64,000 nucleotides of DNA from Trichopria drosophilae. Taxonomy: Eukaryota > Arthropoda > Insecta > Hymenoptera > Diapriidae. Shown one piece after another: positions 1 through 12,269 of this stretch (position 1 is the stretch's first letter; the number at the start of each line of letters is the position of its first letter). The stretch spans positions 115,123,501-115,187,500 of the forward strand of contig CM059585.1 of NCBI GenBank assembly GCA_030407085.1. The letters run 5' to 3'. Below the pieces are notes generated by a model that was not told where the DNA came from, did not search any database, and saw only the letters and a list, made by a program, of their open reading frames with translations. A program made the position numbers and the translations under genes.

Positions 1-3000
1 ATGCTACATACATTCTCGCATATATTTTCATTGAATTCATTTTCCGTGCGGGTGTAGTATAAGAGAATTGATTTTTGACAATAAAAAAAAACGCTGGACA
101 AAGTTTCGAAAATGGAAACTCCGAAAGGCTAAAATTTAGATATTGCGTGAGTCCTACGTATTTTAATTTGCTTTCTTTTAGCCAAATTTTGAAAGACAAA
201 TTGAAGAAAATCATGCTCGAGCCATGCTATATCAACATTTTGGCCTTTCGGTTTGTTGATTTTCGGAACTTTGTTCCCCAGCCTATTTCGAGTTTGTTGT
301 GGCAAGAAAGAATTGACACATTTAACCTTGGGATGGGCAATTGTTTGACATTTTTTCGGTCACATTGGTCCCTCCATTTTGTTTTCATCTCATTTTTGTG
401 TGACATAATGTTTATAGTATGCAACCCTAAAAATCTCAAAGTAAGTGCATTTCTGAAGCAATTTACAACCATTCGTCCACCATATTGGATCCGCCATTGT
501 TAATTTCAAGAAGCTGGCGTCGGATTCGTAATCAGCGACCCTGAAAACCCGAATTAACAAATTTTATAAAATTCCATTCCTCGTTTTCTGGGTCCTTGTT
601 AATTTTTTTTCTTCTTTTAAACTATAACTCATAAATGGTCGTAGAATTTTTCATTTTTTGCCTGCCCAATTGCAGAAAGCTTACATAGTGTTATTGACTT
701 GAACTTAAATGGAAAGAAACTGTAACTGATCGAAATGTGAATAATAACGGTAGTAGTGCGAACAAAGGACAGTTTTATAGATTTAACCTAATTTTTCTTG
801 GAAATGTGACGCGTTTAAACGCAATTATATGGGGACTATACTATACCTTAATACCATTTTAGCTTTTTGAGCCCTAAACAGGGTAGATACTTATTAATAA
901 TTATTTATTACTTACTATTACATTAACTATCAAAGTTACTGTAATAATTATAACACATAAAAGAATCATGTAGGGTAGTGCAATCAATTATCAAAGTATA
1001 TACTGCCTCGGATGCTAAAAAATCGTTAACTTAACCTTAACAATAGACTAGTTCCACGTTTGTACACATGTGCAAATATGATATAAATTGAAAAATACCT
1101 TAATCATTTTACAACCATATTATATGATAATAGTAATATCAATACATCTAATAGAAATATCGTAAACAAAAATAGCGCAAGGTAAATGTCCCACTTTGTC
1201 GACAAACTTTGTAAATACTTTGTAAATCGTGTTCGGTTTGTAACGTCTCACGTAATTCCTAAATTAAACAAATGACCTCAATTTTCTGAACACTTTACAT
1301 CCACGTAAGGCAATTTATTTTCTTCATATTTCATAAAAAAATAGACACGCTACTGATTCGTGAAAAAGAAGTAAAAAAGCAGTCAGTTTGTAATAAATTG
1401 GAGTTGAATCATTATTTTTTAAATAAAATTTATAAAATGAAGTAATCATCATTACTTTAAAAGTGAAATTACAATAAGTAGAAAACTTTGTAATATTCTG
1501 TAGAGTGCTAGAAGAGTAAAAAATGTTGGTAGTTACAACCTGGTACATTTATCTAATTTATTTATATTTAGTACTTTTTAAATATACGAAACTTTTGTTT
1601 CTATTAAAGAATTCCAAGGCTAATTATCATTTAGAATACTGTTTAAATTTGAAACAACTTTACAATTTTTTTTAGTCTAAGACAACCTTACAACTTTACA
1701 ATTTTTACAATGTTTGTAAAGTCTTTCAATATGCCTTTAAAAATTAAATTCATACTAAGAAAGGTAGTATAATTTTACTAAAGCACTGGTGATTTTTAAA
1801 TGCCAAATGTTTAAAAATTGAGTAATCATAACAACTTGATCATATAACTATCAACGTTTCACCACTTATGCATTTTTGTATGACCTTCTTAAGGAGAGGG
1901 ATGTCCAAATATATGTAAAACAGCACATTGTATTAACTCTTCTTTTCCGTGTTAGGCAGTTTCTTAAGTGAAAGGTTTTTCTTTGGTATATTTCTTTTTC
2001 TTTTTAATACGGGTTTAATAAGTATTGATTTACAGGGTAATCAAATAAAAACCCAAAATATTATTATTTACGTTTCGACTTATAATTTGGTCCTCTTCAG
2101 AATATATTTTAGTCTAGAAATTATATATAATAATAAATAATAAATATAAAATGGTATAAGTTGTATGAAGAAATGTAAAATAGGACAGAAGTTTTTGTAA
2201 TGAAATAATGAAAAAATATAAGGGAAAATACAGCGAAATATATAAAACTGCTAATTAAAATCCAAAGCTCAAACAAAGGAAAATTGTTCAGAATGCGAAT
2301 GGGAAATATTTACACTGTTGATATCTTCTGCAGGGTTGGAAGTATTTTCTGAGACAATAAGACAAACGGCTCTTCAACAATTTGATATTGGTATAACACC
2401 TTAATAATTTGTTCCGCAAGGGTAATAAGGGCGTAAAGACTTTTTATTCAGATAGAAACACAAAAATCTCGGTCTGTTGACATTTTTGAAACTTGTAACT
2501 TATTACAATTTTTTGTTCTATTATTTTTGGTAAGTTATATACAATCTCCGGTATGTAGTTTTGACATTGAAAATACTAATTCTAAAAAATTTCCCTTTTA
2601 AGATCGCAATTTTAAGAAAAACGAGTTCAAAAGAAACGTACTTCTTGTCTTTTCTTTTGTACTTATACACCGTTAAAAATATCATGAAATTTAATATGTC
2701 AGCTTTTTAAATGTTGATTTTTCAATGTTTCGGATTTTCGAGGTGTCCCATAAAATAATAATAAAAGCAGAAAACAACAAAATAAAACACAAAAAAAAGT
2801 AAGGAGTGGACAGCCAAGCAGTCTCCACGTGGTTCATTCCGGAGACAGATATTACTGATAACTCGCTAATGCTGGCCAAATCACAACGAAGTGATTGCTT
2901 TTTCATTCATTGTTCAAGGTGCTGTAGGACCTGAGTTATGGCTCCTTGAAGTTAAAGTCGAGTTGGGTGGTATCTGAAATCGAACTTTTCAGTTTGAAAT

Positions 3001-3837
3001 AGCGGAAGAACGAAAGGTTTTTTAAATAAAAGCTATTAAACGTTTTTTTAACTTCTAAAAAACGCCTTTAATTAAAACGTCGGTTGAAGTCGTTAACTTA
3101 AAAACTGACGGAATTATGATCTATACAAAATTGCGGTCTTGATTTTTTGAGAAAAAATTAGTAATAAAACCAATGCCTTGCAAGTTAACATTGAAATTAA
3201 ACGTAATCCTTTTGAATTTTACTTTATTTAGGTACCAATAATAGATTGTAGACATTTTACGGGTTTTGGAAGCCTCTTTTCCGAAAAAACCAATAAAATT
3301 ACGAAAAATACGAAACAATAAAAAAATGTAGGTTTTTTCATGCTGAACAAGCAGCTTTTTTACTAATTTTCGTACGACAAAAATTGACTGAGTTATGAAG
3401 GTCAGAACAAAGTACGGAGAGTACCCCTTTAATGTAAATAACGAAGAACTGGATTCAAATGAAATTCGCAGTGCTTGCAATTCACTACTAAATGCCATTT
3501 TTTGTTAATTTTGAACTTCAAAATTAAGGAAGTTATGGGGAAAAACACCACTTGTTCTAAGTGCTCGCAGGCCCAAAACAGTGCTCCTGTAGAGAAAGAT
3601 GACGTCAATTCGTCATTCTTCTATTTCGTGCCGATCAAAACACACGTAAATTTTATATCTTTTCTTTAATTGAAAAATGGGAAAGCGTAAATGAACAGAA
3701 GATTCGTCTGATTACAAGAAAATAAAGAAACGCTTAAAATACTTAGAGGAAAAATTGTATTACCAAGGAAGGTACGGTAAGATTAATTTTGAAATGTAAG
3801 GTTAATAATATAAAAATGACGTATGAAAGACGGTATG
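1..3837. other. No recognisable gene
   Basis: AT-rich sequence with only short open frames. The longest (75-503 plus, 3121-3498 minus) show no domain, no codon pattern and no splice context that I trust, and look like chance frames. A degenerate minisatellite piece lies at 455-545. The stretch at 2930-3540 resembles non-coding transposon debris, but I cannot assign it to a family. Confidence 0.5.
455..545 (-). repeat. Fragment of the ~121-bp minisatellite
   Basis: Contains CATATTGGATCCGCCATT followed by ATTCGTAATCAGCGACCC, the same word order as the minus-strand unit of the arrays at 46.7-47.4 kb and 62.0-62.8 kb. It is a single degenerate unit, so it is probably a relic of a dispersed element rather than a local array. 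Confidence 0.6.
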
Positions 3838-4262
3838 CAACCTTATGTTATTGTGGAAAATTAATAAAGGAATAAAAAAGAAAATCAATACCTCTGCTAG
3901 GTGTCCGATTTTTCATAATTTATTCAAAAATTATTTATATTTACTTTTAAAACACTTTGTCAACAAAATTTTTTCCCTAAATTAAATGCTTTATTCCCTC
4001 CTTAAAATTTAATTCTGATTATAGTTAAAAATTTATTGTTAATTTATTATTAGACCGAAAAATACCAAAACTAAAAGTTTATTAAATTATTAACCTTGTG
4101 TTATTGTGGAAAATTAATAAAGGAATAAAAAAGAAAATCAATACCTCTGCTAGGTGTTCGATTTTTCATAATTTATTTTTGTAATAATCCCAAGTTATTC
4201 TAAAAGAATGACAATAATAAGAAACATATTGCACCTCTGCTAGGTATGTGTTCTTTCGAATT
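3838..4262 (+). repeat. Direct repeat upstream of the DIRS-like element
   Basis: An ~87-bp block (3838-3924) recurs almost unchanged at 4092-4178, starting AACCTT.TGTTATTGTGG and ending TTTTCATAATTTATT. A third partial unit around 4224-4262 keeps the CACCTCTGCTAGGT core. The position just before the gag-like frame suggests part of the retrotransposon's terminal or leader region, but I found no matching copy downstream. Confidence 0.55.
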
Positions 4263-4368
4263 GTACTTTCCTAAAAAAGGAACATCCTAGAATAATAAAT
4301 TGAAATATACTACGAAATTATCGTAAATTTTCGAAATAATTTTTCGTTTCGGAAACAACTCTGTTCGT

Positions 4369-5417
4369 ATGCCTTGTAGAAGGGACGTTCGTTCAAATAA
4401 AAGTTCAAGTCAAAATCGAAGCCCAAATGTTCGAGGTTACAGTGGTAGCCACAGTCGAAGTCGCAGTTATAGTCGAAGACGTCATGACAGTCGAAGACCT
4501 AGTCATAGTCGACGAAGTAGTTGTCGTCGAAGAAGTAGCCGTAGTCGAAGTTCCTCCGAGCAAAAAAGACGAAATCGCAGTCCAGTCGTTCTTCTGGAGA
4601 AAGTTATTTTACATATAATACACATAATGCCAACATTGAGAAAACAAAAACTCCTGATGACAACGCAATATTATATAACCCTGTATTACATGATGTTTCT
4701 CCTAATGACAATTCTTCACTTCAAAATAAATTATCAGATGGCGTACTAGATGATAATGGGAGCTCTTCTATTGTTGTGACTACTGGTATGGCATAGGATT
4801 TCGAAAAAGAAGAAGCCTTAGAAGAAGCTGTGCTTCAAATTATTGGAGACAGGCTTACTGACGATACAACCTTGGCACCACCTATACATTCTGATTTAGC
4901 AATTAGGCTAGAAGAGGTTATTAGTAAAGGTCTGCCAACAGAAGAAAAACAATTACTGATGAAAAAATTTTCGATTCCAAAAAATGCATTATTTTCCAAA
5001 CCACCAAAATTAAATTTTGAAATTCAAGCTGCTCTTAAACAAAAAGATACAATAATTAAAAGAGACAGCAGAATCCCAGAAAAACAAGAATGTATTTCTG
5101 CCAGTCTGGCTGGCATCAATAACAAATCTTTTTTCTTCGATTAATAAATCTAAAAACAAGACAAAAATTAAAAAGTTAGAAGAACTTACTGGAACTGCAA
5201 GATTATTGTGCGATTTACAACACGAAGGAACTACAATTCGACGAAGTCTAATTTTAAAAACATAGACCCTTCTATGAGGGAAATTCTTCATTCAACATCT
5301 GCAGATGAATGGCTCTTCGGAAAAAATTTAGATGAAAAGGTTAAAGCGGCAAAAATATTAGAAACAGCGAGTAAAAGTTTTAAACCCAAAGTTTTTCCAA
5401 CAGAAGGGAATAATTAA
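4369..5417 (+). pseudogene. DIRS-like gag region (SR-rich), broken
   Basis: Starts MPCRRDV and runs through an Arg/Ser-rich tract of RS and SRS dipeptides up to about 4600. A frameshift near 4605 leads into a frame with SPNDNSSLQNKL; a TAG stop at about 4793 follows, then APPIHSDLAIRLEEVISKGL near 4880 in the same frame. Another frameshift near 5140 gives LHSTSADEWLFGKNL. Basic SR-rich N-termini followed by this kind of helical segment are common in DIRS gag proteins. At least two frameshifts and one stop break it. Confidence 0.65.
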
Positions 5418-5599
5418 AAAAACTGGAAGGGCCCGCCACGTCGTTCAACTCTCAGATACCAGGACAATTACAATTCGACGCAGAGCGGGCGGAAATCATT
5501 CCACACTCAGGTTCAGAAATCTCAAAGGAATCGCAAAACAAATCCAGCCCATCCAAATCGAAGTTTCTCTTCTCGCAACCCGAATAAACGCTACTGATT

Positions 5600-6540
5600 C
5601 CCACAGTTAGTATTTCAGGAGGTCGCCTTAAATATTTTCATAAATTCTGGCCAGAAATCAGTACAGATAAAACTATCCTAAGCTGGATTAAAGGTTATAA
5701 AATTCCTTTTAATTCTAAAGTAAAGCAAATTAACCCGCCTCTAGAAACCTCTTGGTCTTTACACGAACTTAATTGGTTAAAAACTTACATCAAAGAACTT
5801 CTCGATAAAAAAGTAATAGAAAAAGCTAAAATAGTTTCAGATCAATTCATCAAAAAAATTTTCCTGATTCCGAAAACAGATGGATCACATAGAACGATTT
5901 TAGATTTAAAACAATTTAATAAATTTATAAATACATACAGAACATTTCAAATTAGAAGATACTAAAACTTCACAAATTAATAATGAAAAATTGTTACTTT
6001 GCTTCTATTGATTTAAAAGATGCTTTTCATCTGGTTCCTATAGTACAAAATGACAGGAAATATTTGTGATTTAAATTTGCAGGACAATTATACGAGTACG
6101 TTTGTTTACCTTTTGGTTTGAACACTGCTCCGTATGCTTTTACAAAGATAATGAAACCTATTATTTCCTAATTAAGATACATTTTTAATATTTATTTAGA
6201 TGCCAATTGTCTAATTGGAGACTCAATTGATTCTTGTCAAGACAATGCACGTAAAACCGTTGAAATTCTAGAAAGATCAGGTTTCATTATAAATTACAAA
6301 AAAGCAATCTCATTCCTACGACCAGAATCAAATACCTTGGATTCAATTATGATTCTATTAAAATGACAGTTAAACTTCCAGTTGAAAATAAAATAAAAGT
6401 GGAGGAAGAAATTATTAAAATTCAAAAGGCTAAGCAAATAAAAATTAGAGATTTTGCTGGATTCATTGGAATTTTAGAATCTTGTTGTTCTACTCTGAAG
6501 TATATTCGTGTTTATATGAAATCATTGGAAAAATAAAAAG
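5600..6540 (+). pseudogene. DIRS-like reverse transcriptase, inactive
   Basis: Recognisable RT blocks in order are KVIEKAKIVSDQFIKKIFLI and PKTDGSHRTILDLKQFNKFI (about 5808-5935), then CYFASIDLKDAFHLVPI (about 5995), and YVCLPFGLNTAPYAFTKIMK (about 6100). The catalytic box reads NIYLDANCLIGDS near 6190, where YLDD is expected, so the second Asp is lost. In-frame stops near 6068, 6170, 6364 and 6533 and frame changes confirm decay. It continues directly into RNase H. Confidence 0.8.
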
Positions 6541-6549
6541 TTTCAGCTT

Positions 6550-7241
6550 TAGAACGCAATAAGAATGATTATGAATGCTATATGTTAATTCCAAAAACCA
6601 TAATCGATGAATTAGAATGGAAAGTAAATATAAAATTAGCAGAGAATTTACTGACAAATTCTCATTCTAAAAAAAGAACTCACGGTCATTGGAACAATGT
6701 AGAAAAACTCGAACACATTAAACTATTAGAGTTAAAGGCAATATTTTTCGGTCTTAAATGTTTTGCAAAACATGTAGGAAATTGCGATGTTTTATTGAGA
6801 GTAGACAACACAACGACATTAGCATATATAAATAAAAAAGGTGCAATTAGATTTCCTAAATTAAACACTTTGGCAAAGGAAATTTGGAAATGATGCGAAA
6901 AGAAATATATATGGTTATTTGCCTCTTATATTTCATCAAGTGATAACAAAATTGTAGATTTCGAATCATGGAGATTAGAACCAGAAACTGAATACAGTTT
7001 ATCAAACAATGCTTTTAAACTAATTGTTTATTCCTTTGGAAAAGCAGAAATTGATATGTTCGCAACCAGAACTAATGCAAAATGTAAACAATACATCTCC
7101 TGGAAAAAGGACCCAGAAGCGATAGTAGTAGACGTATTCACTATAAGATGGAACTCTTTCTTTTTCTATGCTTTTCCGCCATCTTCCATTATATTTCGTA
7201 CTCTACGAAAAATTAAAATTGAAAAGCAAGAGATATTGTAA
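6550..7241 (+). pseudogene. DIRS-like RNase H domain, broken
   Basis: The frame from 6582 contains ELKAIFFGLKCFAKHV and LLRVDNTTTLAYINKKGAIR, the RNase H pattern with its VDNTT catalytic Asp. A stop at 6891 is followed in the same frame by IWLFASYISSSDNKIVD, then EIDMFATRTNAKCKQYISW and FYAFPPSSIIFRTLRKI, the usual tail of the DIRS RT-RNase H protein. An (AT)n run follows at 7238. Confidence 0.75.
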
Positions 7242-7387
7242 TATATATATATATTGGTACTATTATAGCTAAGCCCAATTATTTTAATCCATCTATTAAT
7301 GTATTGATAACATTAAATAAGCAACCACATCCGTTATGGGAGAAGATTACCTTGGTTGCAGGAATTGTTTCCGGATAGCATTCAGAC

Positions 7388-7832
7388 AGAAATCCATTTC
7401 AGAAGACACTATAGAAATTATGCTATCTTCATTAACTGATTCATCAATTAAGCAGTATAATAATGGGGTAAAGAAATGGTGGGTTCTTAGAAAAAATTAA
7501 AATATTCATCCAATTAATTTTTCTACGAACGATGTTTTAAATTTTTTAAATGCAGAATTTAAAAATAATGCTTCATATGGTTCATTGAATTCTTTTCGAG
7601 CAGCCCTGGCAATAATCTACAGTCCTGAACTTGGAAAAAAGTTTTGGAACTAAGCGGAATAAATACTGATTATTTTACCGCTTATAGTACATGCCATGCT
7701 TCGACCTCCTCGGCAAACAATAACCTCATTCGTAAAACTGCTGGTTGGTCATCTAATTCTCAAACGTTTGCTAAGTTTTATAATCGAAAAATAATTAGTG
7801 ATAATAACGAGTTTGCCTTATCAATAGTTTAA
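7388..7832 (+). pseudogene. Tyrosine recombinase, internally deleted
   Basis: The N-terminal part (7388-7640) reads SEDTIEIMLSSLTDSSIKQY and NDVLNFLNAEFKNNASYGSL, like the SAM-like arm-binding domain. The C-terminal part (7644-7832) reads ELSGINTDYFTAYSTCHAST then LIRKTAGWSSNSQTFAKFYN, the HxxR/GW/Tyr end of the DIRS recombinase. The segment with the first catalytic Arg is missing between them. The second Arg appears as Cys (STCHAST where STRHAST is usual), a C-to-T change in a CGT codon. The nucleophilic Tyr of FAKFYNR is kept. Confidence 0.75.
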
Positions 7833-8394
7833 TGATATATTCAATCAATTACATGAAAATGGTTTCACAAAAATATAATGCCGTAACTAACTATAAATAT
7901 CTACATTCTGATACTTGAGGAAGAGGCGCGAAATACAATTAAATGATTAAACGAACTTACCTGTAAGTGACTGGGGGATATGCGTTAGGACAGGGTCTGT
8001 CATTTTGCTCGAAACGAAAATTATGAGTTAGGACGGGAGCACTGTACATACACATGCAAATAAAATTTTGATACGATACTGACGAGAGGACGAAAGACGA
8101 AATTCGCAATATCGTCAGCAGATGTCATTCCAATCAGTGCACTTAAAAGTTGTAGGTGTCGCTACAGACAAATCTGACTTTCGACTTTTTATTTTATGTT
8201 TCTGTTGGCCTGAAGTTATACTATAATAAAGTTATACTTGCGAAATGAAAAGTAAAACGCACCATTTGGTGCGAACTTTAAGCGTAAAAGACATCAAAAA
8301 AGAATAAATTCGACATTCATTAAACTATTGACCATATAATAACAATGTTTACAATAAATCTTACTAAAATGTACAGAACGTTAAATGTATGTAA

Positions 8395-9235
8395 GATTTA
8401 AATAAAAAATCATAATTGTTTATAACAATTTTTTAAAACAATTTGAAAATTTTGTTCTTTTTGCTCCAGAAAAATTTTTTTCATGTTTTGTGGATAGTTT
8501 TGAATAAAAAAGTTACTTAGTTGCTTTCACATAGAACGAAAACTTTTCGAGATAGAAATTCCCAAACTTTAAAAATGCATTTTTCGCGAAATTTCGAAAA
8601 TTGCTAAGAAATAACGAATGTAAAATACAAATTTAAAACATAAAAGTTAAAAAACAAGTTTACGATAAAATCAATTCAATTTTTGTTTCAAATCATAGAA
8701 AAACATGACAATTTTTCAGAAAAAAAAGATAACTACGTTATTTAACAACTAATTGTTATAAACAAATTGTTATAAGCAATCGACCACTTTATAATATTCT
8801 ATTCTACAATGTTAGATTCGGACTAAAAATACGAAGATAGATGTGTAATCTTCAAGTACGTCGTAAGTTATTACGTATTAACAAAATTAGTGCATAATTA
8901 CACTGCCGCCTGAAGTTATCGCCTCAACATCTATGAAATCGTTTAAAACATGTCAAAATCGCATCTATTACTTAAAGTACAGTAATAGAAGAAAAGTTAA
9001 AGCGTAGGTGGATTATAAAAACATTGGTATTAGCGCTGTAGTGTGTAAAAAATGGCAAAAATTGACTTATTTTGAAGTTTGGGATTTTGATCTCGAAGAG
9101 TTTTCCTCCTACGTGAAAGTGACTAAGCACCTTTTTTTCAAAATTACCCAAAAAATATGAAAGCATTTTTTATGGAGCAAAAAGAACAAATTTTTTAAAT
9201 GGTTAAAAAATTGTTATAAATAATTAACCGACCAA
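8395..9235. mobile_element. Foldback (long inverted repeat) element
   Basis: The left arm at about 8410-8590 (TTTGTTCTTTTTGCTCC, then TCTTCGAGAT-like text) is mirrored on the opposite strand at about 9040-9225. Arms are ~180 bp and diverged, so it is an old non-coding foldback. A smaller AATTGTTATAA repeat lies between the arms at about 8745-8780. No coding capacity was seen. Confidence 0.55.
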
Positions 9236-10214
9236 TTTTTAGCATTCCACCCAAAAAATTCGTGTTCAGCGGCCAAAAATACATATCAAAAAAACATTAT
9301 TTCAAGTGGGGACATATAAAAGGCTACGGGAACATATGTAGGTAGCTCCGGTAGCTCCTAGACTATATTTGGGCCGACCGGCGATCACCTATATTTTTTA
9401 AATCGTTCGAATCCTTACGTAAGAATGGATCAAGCCTGTAAATTCTTTTAAATGGTCCAAAAATACATCCTAAAGTTTGCATATTCCAATTGCGAATGAT
9501 GTCACGTGGGTGACTGAACTTTGTACCGCCGTGAACGGGCAAGCCGGGCCAATAGTTGCCATTAAATAAATGCTTAAATGTACAAAAAGCGTGCAACCAT
9601 CCGATTACGAAATTATTTGTCCCAAGAGTTTAATGCAAATTGAATGCTTTTATCCATTGCCGTTACATATTTTTCTTAAATGTGCACATTTTGTTTACGT
9701 ACGTTTACTGAACCTCTTAAAAAAATGTTTGCATAAGTGTGCCAGATCAACGACGACGAATGAATCCGACAAGGAGTAACTTGTATATTTTCGATTATTT
9801 AGAATTTATCTAAAATTTATTAAACTGACAATTTAACAATTTAACTTTATTAATCACTTTTGTATTATATTGCACTAAGATCTCATATTCTAACATTCAT
9901 TAAATAATACAGAGAAAACCAAGTATACAAATACCTCGTCCTTTTGAATTTGCAAAAGAATCTAAATTCTACCGGGCCTAAAGGACCTGACTTGCCCGCC
10001 TTGCCAAACTGATTGAGCATGCCCGCCCAAGGATTAAAAGAAAGTGACTGGAAGTGAGTAAAAAATACAATTTTTTGTTTATTTTTGTTTTTTAGTACCT
10101 TTTATTTTAGAAAATTAATACAATAGTGGCTTCTTTATATTAATTAATTTGTTATTGGTTAAAAATTTTGTTTACAAAATCTTTGTCAATAATTCGTATG
10201 AAACGTTGACGACA
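9236..10214. other. No recognisable gene
   Basis: Several short open frames on both strands (for example 9363-9596 minus, 9570-9779 plus) show no motif. The composition is less AT-rich around 9360-9560, but I recognise nothing there. It lies between a foldback and the ankyrin relics. Confidence 0.4.
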
Positions 10215-11575
10215 TGGAACATTGCTGATATTATTTATCTTGCTGCTGGAGTACGGAGCCAATCCGTATGTTGTCAACAACGCACATAGGCAATGGAGGG
10301 TTTGCCTACCATTTTTTATGTCAATCTTTTGGACGCACCTATGAAGGTCAAATAGCAGTGGAAGATGTTGCAGAAAAAAAGATTTGCAATAAAATGTACT
10401 ACAACGATCGGAACTGTTTGATCATCGGCTGCAAATTTTATTTTAGTCCACGCGAGCAAGAATTTATTCAAATTACGAATAATTTTATGGCAACCATTTA
10501 ATAAAAGGGCCATTACGCCCGTTAAATAATAAAATAAAATAAAAAATGAATCGCAAGGTGGAACTACCATTTTGAATTTTCGGATAGTTTCAACAACAAC
10601 AACAAAGCACTTTTGAAGTGCATATCGCGAAGAACATTTTGTCAAAGTGCTGCACTCGCCAAAACTGCTGTGCCTTTTTTGCCATCTCATTAAATTGACG
10701 ATGGCCGAATTTTCTGGAATAAGTTCCATAGTGTCCCGGATTTTAACACACTGGAGACTGCTTCGGAAATTACATGTCACCACCTTCGAAGATCTGTGTG
10801 TTGTAGTGAATTAAAAAAACTAAAAGCGACATCTTGATTTTTTATTAGTTTATCGTATCGAGCAAGAATTTGAACAAATTTATCGCAAGATCGAACTACC
10901 ATTTTGAATTTGCGGATAGTTTGAGACGTAGAACAATTCTGCACTCCACAAGAGAATATAGAAATTTTGAAGCCGCCGAGGAACTTATAACTGCCATTGA
11001 CATCAACAGCATATCGGATGTAGGTACTCCACTGCATATCTCATAAAATCTCATTAAATTGAGGAGATGGACCAATTTTCTGTAATTAGTTTCATGGTGT
11101 CCCGGATTTTAACCAACAGGAGACTGCTTCAGCAGTTAGTGTTTCCACCTTGGAAGGTCTGAGTCGTAATGAAGTAAAAAAAACTAAAAGCGACATCTTG
11201 ATTTTTTATTAGTTTATCGTGGCGAGCAAGAATTTGATCAAATTAATCGCAAGGTGGAACTACCATTTTGAATTTGCGGATAGTTTGAGACGTAGAACAA
11301 TTCTGCACTCCACAAGAGAATATAGAAATTTTGAAGCCGCCGAAGAACTTATAACTGCCATTGACATCAACAGCATATCGGATGTAGGTACTCCACTGCA
11401 TATCTCATAAAATTTCATTAAATTGAGGAGATGGACCAATTTTCTGTAATTAGTATCATGGTGTCCCGGATTTTAACCAACAGGAGACTGCTTCAGCAGT
11501 TAGTGTTTCCACCTTTGAAGATCTGTGTCGTAATGAAGTAAAACAACTAAAAGCGACACCTTGATTTTTGATTAA
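10215..11575 (+). pseudogene. Ankyrin-repeat gene relics, tandemly duplicated
   Basis: At about 10228 the plus strand reads LLLEYGANPYVVNNAHRQ, the second half of an ankyrin repeat. From about 10550 a ~330-bp unit recurs three times (starts near 10550, 10890 and 11230). Units two and three encode RRRTILHSTREYRNFEAAEE and DINSISDVGTPLHIS, matching the ankyrin pattern with TPLH and DIN positions. Stops separate the units and unit one is divergent in the ankyrin part, so no continuous protein remains. The unit spacing is longer than a 33-residue repeat, so whole genomic blocks were duplicated. I cannot tell which ankyrin protein it came from. Confidence 0.6.
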
Positions 11576-12269
11576 TTTATGATCCTATCATTTAAATTTA
11601 ATAAACAGCATAATTTTCATTTCATTTCGATAACCATCATAGAGGATGGTGAAGCTTTAGGCCTTCGGTGCAAACTTCTAGAAAGTAATACACTTTTTAT
11701 GTCTTGCACATAACAAAATTTTACTGTTCATTTTTTTTGTAAATTTTTTAATAATCTTTCTGATGTACGGTTAAAAGAAAGAAAGTTAAAAGAAATTTCT
11801 CTCTCAGCAGCAACGTTACTACGGTTTTTGGGGTAAAATGATGGAATGTTCTGATGGATACTTTTGAATGCCAAAGGTATTACGAAAATATTAAAGTTAC
11901 ACAAAATGGTTTGAAACGTCTCTGATATAGTTATCATTATAATATTTTAAGGAGAGTAATTGTGTTAATTAATAAATTTCTTTTATTCTTTGAAGTCTAT
12001 TTGTAAATATTAATTTGAGGCAAAATAAGTAAATAAATATATAGACGTCACTGGGATGTTGGTCACATCGAACGGGTTACTTAATTATCTTCTTATATGA
12101 AAAATTATGAACACGATAACTATTGGGTTTTAATATTGAAAGGAAAAACTGAAAAGTAGAAAATATCCCTCTAGCGCTAAAGCTTGAACTACTCTGAAAC
12201 ATGCGTTTCGCATCATTGTCACCTTTGTGCTCTTCAGCAGGGCTCCTGATATCCTTGCCCTACACGCGA
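11576..12269. other. No recognisable gene
   Basis: AT-rich spacer between the ankyrin relics and the Penelope-like element. The minus-strand open frame 11728-11937 has no motif. I see no splice-bounded exon. Confidence 0.4.

Larger units (their letters stand above)
4369..7970 (+). mobile_element. Degenerate DIRS-like (tyrosine recombinase) retrotransposon
   Basis: In order on the plus strand come an SR-rich gag-like region, a reverse transcriptase, RNase H and the C-terminus of a tyrosine recombinase. That order and the use of a tyrosine recombinase instead of a DDE integrase are typical of DIRS elements. Stops and frameshifts occur throughout, the recombinase has lost its middle, and the second Asp of the RT YLDD box is gone, so the copy is dead. 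The downstream limit is set at 7970, where a motif starting AAATGATTAAACGAACTTAC also occurs in the foldback at 43.6 kb. I could not define terminal repeats. Confidence 0.8.

Noticed and set aside
75..503. 142-codon open frame
   Set aside because: No ATG-based start, no motif, and its end overlaps a minisatellite fragment.
3121..3498. 125-codon minus-strand frame
   Set aside because: Lys/Phe/Ile-rich composition expected from AT-rich DNA, with no domain or signal peptide.
4427..4618. Val/Glu-rich 63-codon frame
   Set aside because: Shadow of the SR-rich gag frame in another phase.
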